In this document: positions 35,401 through 42,835 of the stretch, piece by piece
How the letters are laid out: the number at the start of each line of letters is the position of its first letter
Numbering within the stretch: position 1 is the stretch's first letter
Assembly (NCBI RefSeq): GCF_003382365.1
Contig: NZ_QTSU01000005.1
Location: 168,603-232,602, forward strand
Origin: Lysobacter silvisoli
GTDB lineage: Bacteria; Pseudomonadota; Gammaproteobacteria; Xanthomonadales; Xanthomonadaceae
DNA: 64,000 nt
Direction of reading: 5' to 3'
Notes under the pieces: model-generated
What the model was told of the DNA's origin: nothing
Databases searched by the model: none
What the model saw: the letters and a program-made list of their open reading frames with translations, nothing else
Made by a program: the position numbers and the translations under genes

Positions 35401-35616
35401 ATCAGCGCGCGGGTCAAGGTCGGCAACTGCTACGTCAACCGCAACCAGATCGGCGCGGTGGTCGGCGTGCAGCCCTTCGGCGGCCAGAACCTGTCCGGCA
35501 CCGGCCCCAAGGCCGGCGGCCCGCACTACCTGCCGCGCTTCACCACCGAGAAGACCATCACCGTCAACACCACGGCGGCCGGCGGCAACGCCTCGCTGCT
35601 GACGCTGGGCGACTGA
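32407..35616 (+). CDS. putA: Bifunctional proline dehydrogenase / L-glutamate gamma-semialdehyde dehydrogenase
   Basis: A 1069-residue PutA that oxidises proline to glutamate, with FAD in the first half and NAD in the second. The FAD-linked PRODH barrel includes SVKLSALHPRYEHAKR, GFTIDAEEADRLEMSLD and RIPVRLVKGAYWDSE. The aldehyde dehydrogenase has VFVCISPWNFPLAIF, catalytic Glu824 in IAETGGQNAL and nucleophile Cys858 in SAGQRCSAARVLF. There is no N-terminal ribbon-helix-helix DNA-binding domain and no long C-terminal extension, so this is the short bifunctional (non-repressor) form, unlike 1320-residue E. coli PutA. A separate regulator would be needed. Confidence 0.97.
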   Translation: MTYDNASDAADGPPPRALISPELPPAPAAPRAAITAAWVRDEAVHVRRLLEQARLPEADRSAAQATAADLVQRVRARAQDQGAIEAFMRQYDLGSEEGVLLMCVAEALLRIPDQETADKLIRDKLGDADWKRHLGQSDSVLVNASTWGLMLTGKLVDLADDTKRDVHNAFKRLVGRVGEPVIRLAVRQAMRIMGHQFVMGRTIGEALSRSRKGDNASYRYSFDMLGEGALTTKDALRYQEAYRQAIHAIGKSGPAGHFLQHDVFAAPSISVKLSALHPRYEHAKRERVFAELVPRVLELAQLAKSYGIGFTIDAEEADRLEMSLDVIAAAYSDKSLDGWQGYGLAVQAYQKRAPEVIDFLADLARRTGRRIPVRLVKGAYWDSEVKRAQVDGQLGYPVFTRKPNTDVSYLANARRMLEASDAIYPMFATHNAQTIATVHRMAAGRAFEFQKLHGMGDDLYAEVVPADRLDVPCRVYAPVGSHEDLLPYLVRRLLENGANSSFVNRITDEDVAIDELIQDPVETVSAFASIPHPRIPLPADLYRSFGYDRTNSMGVNLANDQQLHSLADQVNAAIKDWRAAPLVPGANAGGPDIAVTNPADRRETVGQWRAADSATVELALKNAVAAQEAWDATPAASRAAILEHAAQLLEDRMPQYLALCTKEAGKTIPDGVAEVREAVDFLRYYGAQARKLFAPEALPGPTGESNTLHLSGRGVFVCISPWNFPLAIFLGQVSAALAAGNSVIAKPAEQTNLIGYYAVKLLHEAGVPEAVLQFLPGDGATVGAALTRDPRVAGVAFTGSTDTARAINRALAARDAAIGVLIAETGGQNALIADSSSLPEQLVKDAIGSAFTSAGQRCSAARVLFVQDDIADKVVQMLAGAMAELKVGDPGLLSTDVGPVIDADALKMLDDHAARMDKEASKIAEVALDADAAHGSYFAPRAYALKSLDQLTKEVFGPVLHVIRWKADQLDAVIDAINATGYGLTLGIHSRIDETIERISARVKVGNCYVNRNQIGAVVGVQPFGGQNLSGTGPKAGGPHYLPRFTTEKTITVNTTAAGGNASLLTLGD

Positions 35617-35644
35617 CGGCGTCCGCGTCCATGCGGTAAAGAAG

Positions 35645-35671
35645 AGCCCCGCGCAATGCGGGGCTTTTTTT
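35645..35671 (+). terminator. Rho-independent terminator of putA
   Basis: AGCCCCGC (35645-35652), loop GCAAT, GCGGGGCT (35658-35665), then a T run to 35671; 29 bp after the putA stop codon. Confidence 0.92.
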
Positions 35672-35894
35672 GCATCGAAAGCGCAGTATGCAGAACAGTT
35701 GCGGCTGCATTTCATGTGCCTGCCGGCAGTTGCGATCGCCGGCCAAATTGACACGACGATCGACGCCGTGCTGGTATGAATTCTGCGAAAGCCTGCAGGC
35801 AGCAAGCGAAGCTCGCCGTTGTTGAAGTCGGGCGTATCCGTTGCGGACCAACTGATCTTGGACGCATCGATTCAAGGAGGAGCGCGACACGCCA

Positions 35895-36377
35895 ATGAGC
35901 ACGATGTCATTTCAGGCAAAACCGCCGGCGAATGCGCAGGGCTGTATACGCCGGCTGCTCCTGCTCCCGCTCCCGCTGCTCCTGGCCTGCCAGCCGCACC
36001 CTCGGGCCCCAGCCGATAGCGCGAACGCCGAGTTGTCGGTGATCGAGGTCGCGGCGCCGGTCTACCAGCCCGCGCAAGGCGCGCGACCTGCGGCGAACGA
36101 GGAAGCCATGTGCAAGGCCTGGGTCCTGGACAAGGCGCAGGCCGAATCGTTCTTCCGCCTGAGCCGGCCGCTGCGCGAAGGCGAACGGCACGACTTCGAC
36201 TGGCTGCCGTGCTCGATCAAGGGCTGTCTGCGCGCGCAGGGGCGCGATTGGGCGTTCGAGATCAATGCCGCGGGCACCAGCGCCTGGTTCGGCGGCGAGG
36301 AAACGCGCTCGTTCGGCTGCTCGCAGGCGCAGTGCGAGCCGCTGGTGATCCTGATGCCGGATCCGGCGGGCGGATGA
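35895..36377 (+). CDS. Hypothetical lipoprotein
   Basis: A 160-residue protein not recognised beyond its leader: basic residues, LLLLPLPLLLACQ with a lipobox cysteine at about residue 32, then a mature part with four further cysteines, two of them in LPCSIKGCLRAQGRDW and two in FGCSQAQCEPLVILMP. The even spacing suggests two disulfides. A strong Shine-Dalgarno-like AAGGAGGAG lies about 12 nt before the ATG at 35895; a second ATG four codons in is an alternative. No operon partner. Confidence 0.7.
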   Translation: MSTMSFQAKPPANAQGCIRRLLLLPLPLLLACQPHPRAPADSANAELSVIEVAAPVYQPAQGARPAANEEAMCKAWVLDKAQAESFFRLSRPLREGERHDFDWLPCSIKGCLRAQGRDWAFEINAAGTSAWFGGEETRSFGCSQAQCEPLVILMPDPAGG

Positions 36378-36411
36378 ACCGGCCCGGCGCGGGCCGTATG
36401 CGCAAAAGAAG

Positions 36412-36436
36412 AGCCCCGCGAGCGCGGGGCTTTTTC
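36412..36436 (+). terminator. Rho-independent terminator of the lipoprotein gene
   Basis: AGCCCCGCG (36412-36420) pairs with CGCGGGGCT (36423-36431) and is followed by five T. Confidence 0.88.
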
Positions 36437-36468
36437 CTTTGCGGGCTCAGCGCCTGTATCGCTGCCCA

Positions 36469-36492
36469 GGCGCCCCGCGATCGCGGGGCGCC
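36469..36492 (-). terminator. Perfect 24-bp palindrome, probable terminator of the secreted-protein gene
   Basis: The two halves GGCGCCCCGCGA and TCGCGGGGCGCC are exact reverse complements. It lies 17 bp beyond the stop codon of the minus-strand gene. There is no U tract, so intrinsic termination may be weak. Confidence 0.6.
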
Positions 36493-36509
36493 GTCAGGGC
36501 AAGGACCGC

Positions 36510-38237
36510 TCAGCGGCGCGGGCCGCCGGGCTCGCACAGCACCGCATTGCGCGAGGTGCGCGTAGCGCTCTGGCCGTCGGCGGTGGTCACCACCAGGGTC
36601 GCCGTGGCGCCACTGGCGATCTCGGCCGAACGGCCGTCGGCGGACTGCCACAGCACGTTGCTCCAGCTGTAGCTGTACGGCGCGACGCCGCCGCTGACCG
36701 TCGCGGTCACCACGATGGTGTCGCCGCAGCCGCGGGTGAGCACCGGCAGGCCCACGGTGAACGGACCCACCGACTCGTAGGCCGGGCGGTCGTCGAACAC
36801 CTGCGCCCAGCGGCCGTCGAAACCGCCGTTCTGGGCCAGCTGCCAGCCGTTCAACAGCCACTGGCCGGCCTCGTAGTGCTCGCGCGTGTCGATGCCGCCG
36901 GAGTGGACCAGCAGGTCGTGCTGGCGCCAGTACACGTTCAGCGACGCATAGTCGCCGCTGGCGTCGGCGCGGTTGCGGTTGTAGCTGTCGCGGCCGGCGC
37001 CGGTGTAGCCGCCGAGCTTGTCCGAACCGGAGATGGTGTCGGCATTGGTCTCGGCCGAGTACGCGCCCCACAGCCAATCCTTGCCCAGCACGCCATCGCG
37101 GCCGTCGGTGAGGCTGGAACTGGAGGTGTCGCGCGAGAGCACGTAGAAGCGCTGCAGGCCGGCCGGCACTTCGATCTGGCCGGCTTCGTCGACGATCGGG
37201 CTGTCGAGCAGGATGTCGGCGGTCTGGCCCGAATTCCAGTTGGTCGACCAGTTCGCGCCCGACCACTGCCCGCCGAACACGTCGGCCAGGTCCTGCAGTT
37301 CGTAGGTGATGCGCTTGACCAGCGACCACGACACCGTGTCGTCGCGTCCGGCGGCCAGGGCGAAGGCGTTGTCGTAGCGGATCGTGCTCGCGCCCCAGGC
37401 CGACACCGCCGAGGGCGAGGTCTCCGGCACCCAGACGTAATGCACCGACTTGTCGTCGTCGTTGGTCACCTCCACTTCGGCCGAGTTGTTGTTGGTGCGG
37501 CGCGTGGCGATGGTGGCGTAGCTGTCCTGGACGAAATGCAGCTCGTGGCCGTGCGTGCCCAGCTCGGTGTTGTCCTCGTCGGCCTGCCAGATCATCACGT
37601 GCTTGCCGTCGGCGACCTGCATGAAGTTCAGGTCCGGGCTGCCGTAGCTGCGCATCACGTGGTCTTTGTGGCTGGTGATGGTCACGTGGCCCACGTACTC
37701 GCCGCCGGCGCCGGGCGTGCCGCCCACGCCACGCACCACGATCTCGATGCGCTCCCAATCGTGGATCTCGTTGGCCTTCTTATCCACCGGATGATAGACG
37801 TGGTACAGCAGCAGCAAGGCCTTGCTGTTGCCGTCCATGAACTCGACCGCCGACGAATACAGAGTGGGACGGATGCGCCAGTTCGAATAGGCGCCCGAAC
37901 GCGTCTGCGATGCGTAGATGTACTGCGACAGCAGGTTCGGCCAGGTGTAGCGGTTGTTGGCGAAATTGCCGTCGCGGTCGAAATCGTAGTTGGATATCCA
38001 GTCGCGTCCCGGCTTGCTGGAGTTCTCCTCGGCGCGCTGCAGGATCACCGGCGCGTAGTACTGCTGATAGGTCTTGCGCTCGGCCGCGGTCAGCAGCCAG
38101 GCCTGCGCCTGCACGCTGCGCACCGGCAGCAGCGCGAGCAGCACCGCCAGCGCGGCGAGCAGCCAGCGCAGGCTTACGGCGGGTACGGTGAAACCGCCCG
38201 AACGCGAATAACGCTCGGGGCGAATAGCCAGATCCAT
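36510..38237 (-). CDS. Secreted protein of unknown function with HDWE motif and C-terminal Ig/PKD-like repeat
   Basis: A 575-residue exported protein. An N-terminal helix (WLLAALAVLLALLPVRSVQAQ) acts as signal peptide. The central part contains YHVYHPVDKKANEIHDWERIEIVVRG, whose HDWE recalls the GHRHDWE heptapeptide of NPP1-type necrosis-inducing proteins, then GTHGHELHF and several Trp/Asn-rich stretches. The last 70 residues, from CGDTIVVTATVSGGVAPYSYSWSN to TRTSRNAVLC, form a PKD/SprB-like immunoglobulin module bounded by two cysteines. I do not assign a family. The ATG at 38237 has TAAGGAGACG upstream. It lies 209 bp downstream of the MFS gene on the same strand. Confidence 0.8.
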   Translation of the reverse strand: MDLAIRPERYSRSGGFTVPAVSLRWLLAALAVLLALLPVRSVQAQAWLLTAAERKTYQQYYAPVILQRAEENSSKPGRDWISNYDFDRDGNFANNRYTWPNLLSQYIYASQTRSGAYSNWRIRPTLYSSAVEFMDGNSKALLLLYHVYHPVDKKANEIHDWERIEIVVRGVGGTPGAGGEYVGHVTITSHKDHVMRSYGSPDLNFMQVADGKHVMIWQADEDNTELGTHGHELHFVQDSYATIATRRTNNNSAEVEVTNDDDKSVHYVWVPETSPSAVSAWGASTIRYDNAFALAAGRDDTVSWSLVKRITYELQDLADVFGGQWSGANWSTNWNSGQTADILLDSPIVDEAGQIEVPAGLQRFYVLSRDTSSSSLTDGRDGVLGKDWLWGAYSAETNADTISGSDKLGGYTGAGRDSYNRNRADASGDYASLNVYWRQHDLLVHSGGIDTREHYEAGQWLLNGWQLAQNGGFDGRWAQVFDDRPAYESVGPFTVGLPVLTRGCGDTIVVTATVSGGVAPYSYSWSNVLWQSADGRSAEIASGATATLVVTTADGQSATRTSRNAVLCEPGGPRR

Positions 38238-38446
38238 GTTCGTCTCCTTAGTCCTTCAAGGTGCCTGCGTGGCAGGCCGCTGCGCGATGCGGCGCACGCG
38301 GCGCATCGCGAGCCCATTGCGCGCACCGGACCGGGGCGCTGTCAATCGCGGCGATCGTCCGCCTTGAATCGGTTGCGCGCATGCGCGCGAATCGGTTGGC
38401 CCACGGTAGGGAGCGCGCCCGCTTGCGACGTTGCGCTGCCGCGCAT

Positions 38447-39658
38447 TCAGACAGCCGCGGAGGGCGCCTGCTGAGCGCGCGCGCCGAACAGCCGCGCCAA
38501 TCCCAACGCGCACCCCAGACCGACCGCGCAATAAACCAGCCACGGCAGGCAAGGCCACTGCCGCGCGCCGGCCAAGTCCACCAGCCAGCCGCCGGCCACG
38601 CTGCCCAGCGCGCCGCCCACGGCCAGGCTCAGCGAACTGGCGCCCAGGAACGCGCCCAGCGCGCGCGGATCGGCCATGCCGGCGATCAGGGTCTGCTGGG
38701 TCGGCCGGGTCATCACCGCGCCCAGCGCGAACGCGGCCACGCAGGCCAGGAAGCCGGCGAAGTCCGACACCCAGCCGATCGCGCCGGTGGCCAGCGACAT
38801 CAGCGCCACGCCCGCCACCAGCACCTGCGCCGTCGACCAGCGCCGCTCCAGCCAGCGCACCAGCACGTACTGCAGGCTCACCGTCAGCACCGCGCTGACC
38901 GCGAACATCAGCCCTACCCCGTCGCTGCCGCCGTACAACTTTTGCGCGAGCAGGGGAAAACTGAGATTGATCTGCACGGCCAGGAACCAGTACAGGCCCA
39001 TCAGCGCGATCAGTGCGACGAAGCGGCGGTCGCGCCAGACCAGGCCCAGGCCGCGCGACGGCGGCGCCGGCTCGGGCATCTCGACCTTGGGCAGCCAGAC
39101 CAGGGCGACGACGAAGTTGGCGGCGAAACAGGCGGCCGCGACCAGACACACCACGCGGAAGTCGTAGCGCAGCAGCGCCACGCCCAGCAGCGGGCCCAGG
39201 GTGGTGGCCACGCCGCCGACCCAGTTGCTGGCCGCGTAATAACGCGGCCGGGTCTCGGCCGTGGTCAGTGCCGCGATCGAGGCCTGGTAGGGCGCCTCGA
39301 ACAAGGCACCGCCCAAGGCCGACAACACCATCGCCCACAGCAGAGCGGGCAGGTCTTGCGCATACGCCAGGCTGGCGAAGCCCAGCGCGCGCAGCAGCAC
39401 GCCCAGGCAGATCATGCGCCGCGCGCCGTAGCGATCCGAGAGCAGGCCGCCCAGCAGCGCCAAGCCTTGTTGCGTCAACTGCCGCACCGCTAACGCCACG
39501 CCCACCGCGGCGGCGGCGAAGCCGAGCCGGTCGACGTAATGCACCGCCACCAGCGGCATCAGCATGGCGTAGCCGGTCACCATCAGGAAGGTGTAGACCA
39601 GCAGGCCGTTGAGGCCGCGCCGGCGCGCGGCCTGGTCCAGTGGCGCGCTCGCGCTCAT
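38447..39658 (-). CDS. MFS transporter, probable exporter of the operon product
   Basis: A 403-residue, twelve-helix major facilitator. The A-motif is visible after helix 2 (GGLLSDRYGARRMICLGVLLRALGF), and the second half begins after a loop at about residue 200 (PEPAPPSRGLGLVWRDRRF). It resembles MdtH/EntS-like drug and siderophore exporters. The start (ATG 39658) overlaps the stop of the DUF364 gene by ATGA, and it is the last gene of the ten-gene minus-strand operon. Export of a small chelator made by the preceding enzymes is inferred from context. Confidence 0.88.
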   Translation of the reverse strand: MSASAPLDQAARRRGLNGLLVYTFLMVTGYAMLMPLVAVHYVDRLGFAAAAVGVALAVRQLTQQGLALLGGLLSDRYGARRMICLGVLLRALGFASLAYAQDLPALLWAMVLSALGGALFEAPYQASIAALTTAETRPRYYAASNWVGGVATTLGPLLGVALLRYDFRVVCLVAAACFAANFVVALVWLPKVEMPEPAPPSRGLGLVWRDRRFVALIALMGLYWFLAVQINLSFPLLAQKLYGGSDGVGLMFAVSAVLTVSLQYVLVRWLERRWSTAQVLVAGVALMSLATGAIGWVSDFAGFLACVAAFALGAVMTRPTQQTLIAGMADPRALGAFLGASSLSLAVGGALGSVAGGWLVDLAGARQWPCLPWLVYCAVGLGCALGLARLFGARAQQAPSAAV

Positions 39659-40506
39659 GCCGCCGCGCGCGCGCCGTCGTAATCCGGTGCCCGGTACAGA
39701 TGGATCGGCGTCGGGTCGGCGCTGAACTGCGAGAACGGGAACGGTTCGGCCGACACCGCCGCCACGCCGTGGCCCAGGAAGCGCGGCACGATCGCGCTGC
39801 CGGTCTGGGCGTAGACCACCAGGGGCACGCCGCGCGCGCGCAGCGTGGCCAGGATCTCGTCGAAGGAACCGTTGGACAGGGTCATGCCGGTGGCGATGAC
39901 CAGGTCGGCCTGGGCCAGCACCGGCCGCATGTCGCGCGCGACCTCGGTGCCGTCCTGGGTGCGCGCCAGATTGAAGTCGCAGGGCAGGCACACGCCGCCG
40001 TGCGCCTGGATCGCGGCGACCAGCGGATTGACCACGCCGATCAGGCCCACGCGTTGACCGGGCTGGATATGCAGCAGCCCGGCGATGGCCTCGTCGCGCG
40101 CCTTCGCACGCTGCAGCGGGGTGCCGTGCGGCAGCCACAGCGTGCGCGCCTCGCGCTGCTGCAGGTGCGGCCGGGTCAGCGACAGGTAGGCGTCCAGAGC
40201 AGCCACGCGTACCGGCACGCGCGCATCGGTCAGCAACTCCGCCAGGTTGCGACCGGACAGTTCCTCGGCCACGTCGGGATGCAGTTGCTCGCGTTCCACG
40301 CAGCAACCGCCGAAGCCCGCGTCCACGCGCAGCACCAGGTAGTGATTGCGGTACTTGGTGTCGGTGCCGGGAAACTGGGTGCTCTGCCGCACCCAGAACG
40401 CGCCCACCGCATGCAGGCCGGCGGGATCGGGACCGTAGTCGCCGCGCAACACGGCGGCGGTGAGGTCGGCGACGGATTCGGGCGGAACGAGGCGGGCGTT
40501 GGACAT
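39655..40506 (-). CDS. DUF364 family Rossmann-like protein (putative heavy-metal chelation)
   Basis: A 283-residue protein of the DUF364/DUF4213 family (Pfam PF04016, labelled putative heavy-metal chelation). An N-terminal DUF4213-like half includes YRNHYLVLRVDAGFGGCCVER and SGRNLAELL. The Rossmann-like half starts at VGLIGVVNPLVAAIQAHGG, contains ADLVIATGMTLSNGSFDEIL and ends VPRFLGHGVAAVSAEPFPFS. The adjacent cysteine pair (Gly-Gly-Cys-Cys-Val-Glu) could bind metal. The family is often near metal transporters; its biochemical role is unknown. In this operon it may act on the product or on the metal-product complex. Confidence 0.82.
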   Translation of the reverse strand: MSNARLVPPESVADLTAAVLRGDYGPDPAGLHAVGAFWVRQSTQFPGTDTKYRNHYLVLRVDAGFGGCCVEREQLHPDVAEELSGRNLAELLTDARVPVRVAALDAYLSLTRPHLQQREARTLWLPHGTPLQRAKARDEAIAGLLHIQPGQRVGLIGVVNPLVAAIQAHGGVCLPCDFNLARTQDGTEVARDMRPVLAQADLVIATGMTLSNGSFDEILATLRARGVPLVVYAQTGSAIVPRFLGHGVAAVSAEPFPFSQFSADPTPIHLYRAPDYDGARAAA

Positions 40507-40538
40507 GACGGTGTCTGCGATGAGAGTGCGAGGAGTGC

Positions 40539-41789
40539 TCAGGCGTAATGCAGCGCGATCCGGCCCAGGGCCCGCTCGGCATGCGCGCGCGCCTCCAGCC
40601 CGCTCGCGTCGGTGGCCACCACGTGACCCAGGTAGCAGGCGTTGTCCACCGGCTCGCCGACGTCGCAGCCGACGATGGGCACCAGGCTCCAGCGCGCCAC
40701 ATCGGCATCGGCGGCCAGCGCCTGCGCGCCCTCGATCGCGGCGATGCGGCCGGCGCGCGGCGGTACCAGGAATTTGATCGCCGCGCTGGCGATGCCGGTG
40801 GCTTTGCGCTGCAGATCCGGCGCGCGGCCCAGCGCCAGTTCGATCTGCGCGTCGAGCAGGTCGATGCCGGTCACGCGCTGGATCAGTTCGACGATGTAGT
40901 TGCCGCCGGGGCGCGGATTGATCTCGACGATGCGCGGGCCATCGGCGGTCAGCTTGACCTCGGTGTGGCTGATGCCGTGGTCGTGGCCCACCGCCTGCAG
41001 CGCGCCGCGCACCAGCGTTTCGATCTCCGCCGCCAGCGGCGCCGGCAGCCGCGCCGGAAACATGTGCCCGTCCTCGATGAAGTACGGCAGCCCGGTCACG
41101 CTCTTGTCGGTGATGCCCAGCACCGTGGTCGCGCCCTGGAAGGTGCAGGCCTCCACGCTGACTTCCTCGCCGCGCATGAATTCCTCCAGCAGCACCAGCG
41201 GCACCCGCGCCTGCTCGCGGAAGTTGACCGGGAACCGTTCCAGCGCATCGAAGGCCAGGCACAGCTCGGTCTCGTCGTGGACCAGGCGCACGAAGGCGCT
41301 GGAGGCCAGGTCGGTGGGCTTGAGCACCAGCGGGTAACCGATGCGCGCGGCGGCTTCGCGCGCCTGCGGCCAGGACTCGGCCACGGCGAACTTCGGATTG
41401 GGCAGACCCGCCTGTTCGAGCGCGGTGCGCACCCGGTCCTTGCGTCGCGCCAGCGCCACCTGCGCCGAATACGCCTGCGGCAGGTCCAGCGCCTGCGCCA
41501 CCTGGGCCACGGTGTCGATGTAGTAGTCGCAGATGGTGACCACGCCGTCGAATGGCGTCTGACCATGACGTTCGCGCAGGAATGCGATCAGCGCCGGTAC
41601 GTCGTTGGTATCGAAGTCCAGCACCTGCTCGGCGTTGGCCACCACCGGATGCGCGCCGTCGGCGTCGTCGGCGTAATGGCTGCGGCTGCGGGTGACGAAG
41701 CTGTAGCGATGGCCCAGCCGGCGGATGGCCGGCGGGAAAATGCGGCCAGTGCCGCCGACCCAACTTTCGATCATCAACAAATGCGCCAT
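40539..41789 (-). CDS. ATP-grasp ligase
   Basis: A 416-residue ATP-grasp enzyme that should form an amide bond by way of an acyl-phosphate. The ATP-binding and Mg-binding motifs are YPLVLKPTDLASSAFVRLVHD, VLLEEFMRGEEVSVEACTF, HTEVKLTADGPRIVEINPRPGGNYI. The C-terminal RimK/carbamoyl-phosphate-like region ends RALGRIALHYA. Similar enzymes (BL00235-, DdaF- and carnosine synthase-like) link amino acids in natural-product pathways. Its position after a PLP synthase and a kinase suggests it condenses the amino acid they make with another carboxylic or amino acid. ATG at 41789 follows CAGGAGACC. Confidence 0.9.
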   Translation of the reverse strand: MAHLLMIESWVGGTGRIFPPAIRRLGHRYSFVTRSRSHYADDADGAHPVVANAEQVLDFDTNDVPALIAFLRERHGQTPFDGVVTICDYYIDTVAQVAQALDLPQAYSAQVALARRKDRVRTALEQAGLPNPKFAVAESWPQAREAAARIGYPLVLKPTDLASSAFVRLVHDETELCLAFDALERFPVNFREQARVPLVLLEEFMRGEEVSVEACTFQGATTVLGITDKSVTGLPYFIEDGHMFPARLPAPLAAEIETLVRGALQAVGHDHGISHTEVKLTADGPRIVEINPRPGGNYIVELIQRVTGIDLLDAQIELALGRAPDLQRKATGIASAAIKFLVPPRAGRIAAIEGAQALAADADVARWSLVPIVGCDVGEPVDNACYLGHVVATDASGLEARAHAERALGRIALHYA

Positions 41790-41812
41790 GGCGGCGGTCT
41801 CCTGTAGGGAAT

Positions 41813-42835
41813 TCAATGCGCGGCGGGGGCCGGCGGGTAGTCGCGGCGGGCCCAAGCCATCGCCGACCAGGGCAGCGCCAGCTGGTCCAGCGACTCGATC
41901 GTTTGCGGCGCCAAGGTGCGCGGGTCGGCGGCGCTGTCGTGGTGGGCGAACACGCCCTCGACGTAGCGGTGGCCGGTGTCGGCGGCCACGAACAGCACGC
42001 TGCGCTCCGGCCGCCGCGCCGCCTCGTGCGCGGCCACCAGATACGCGCAGCCGCTGGACAGCCCGGCGAACACCGCGTGCTCGCGCAACAGCGCCACCGC
42101 GCCGGCCACGCCGTAGTCGAAGCTGACCCAATGCACCTGGTCGTACAGCGCGTGGCGCACGTTGCGGAACGGGATCGAAGTGCCGATGCCGGCGATGATG
42201 ATGCCGGGGTCCTCGATGTGCTGGCAGCCGAAACTGACGCTGCCGAAGGGCTGCACGCCGATCAGCTCCACGCCGTCGTCGATCGCGCGCAGGGCCTGCG
42301 CCAGGCCGCCGGTGGAACAACCCGAGCCGACGCCGCCGACCACGCTCAGCGCCGCGCAACCCAAGGCGTCGGCGATGGCCTCGGCCACCGGCGCGTAGCC
42401 GTGGTAGTGGATGTCGTCGTGGTACTGCTGCATCCAGTGCATGTCCGGCCGCTCGTGCAGCAGTTGCTGGATGCGCGCCACCCGCAGACTCTGGTCCAGC
42501 TTCAGCGTGGCCTGCGGCTCCACCTGTTCGACCGTGGCGCCGAGCACGCGCAGCTGCAGCATCAACGCGCGGTCTATGGTCTTGGAGCCGACGATGTGGC
42601 AGTGCAGGCCGTAGCGGTGGCAGGCCACCGCCAGCGCGTAGGCGTACAGGCCGCTGGAACTGTCGAGCAAGGTCGCGCCTGGGCGCACGCGGCCGCTGGC
42701 GAGCAGACGTTCCACCGCCACCAGGGTGGAATACAGCTTCATGGTCTCGAACCGCGCCACGTACAGGTTCGATGCCAGCTGCACCAATGCGGGCGCCTTG
42801 ACCGCATCGGCGATATGCGCATGCACCGCGTTCAC
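41813..42835 (-). CDS. PLP-dependent enzyme of the cysteine synthase / SbnA fold
   Basis: A 340-residue fold-type II PLP enzyme related to cysteine synthase and to SbnA (the O-phosphoserine-dependent synthase of staphyloferrin B). The PLP lysine is probably in FETMKLYSTLVAVE. The usual SGNTG substrate loop is altered to DSSSGLYAYALA, and the phosphate-binding glycine loop is VVGGVGSGCSTGGLAQAL. The divergent loop argues against ordinary cysteine synthesis. The start is GTG at 42835, overlapping the kinase stop codon (GTGA) with GGAG 8 nt upstream. The kinase and this enzyme probably act in sequence: phosphorylate a hydroxyl, then replace the phosphate. Confidence 0.85.
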   Translation of the reverse strand: MNAVHAHIADAVKAPALVQLASNLYVARFETMKLYSTLVAVERLLASGRVRPGATLLDSSSGLYAYALAVACHRYGLHCHIVGSKTIDRALMLQLRVLGATVEQVEPQATLKLDQSLRVARIQQLLHERPDMHWMQQYHDDIHYHGYAPVAEAIADALGCAALSVVGGVGSGCSTGGLAQALRAIDDGVELIGVQPFGSVSFGCQHIEDPGIIIAGIGTSIPFRNVRHALYDQVHWVSFDYGVAGAVALLREHAVFAGLSSGCAYLVAAHEAARRPERSVLFVAADTGHRYVEGVFAHHDSAADPRTLAPQTIESLDQLALPWSAMAWARRDYPPAPAAH

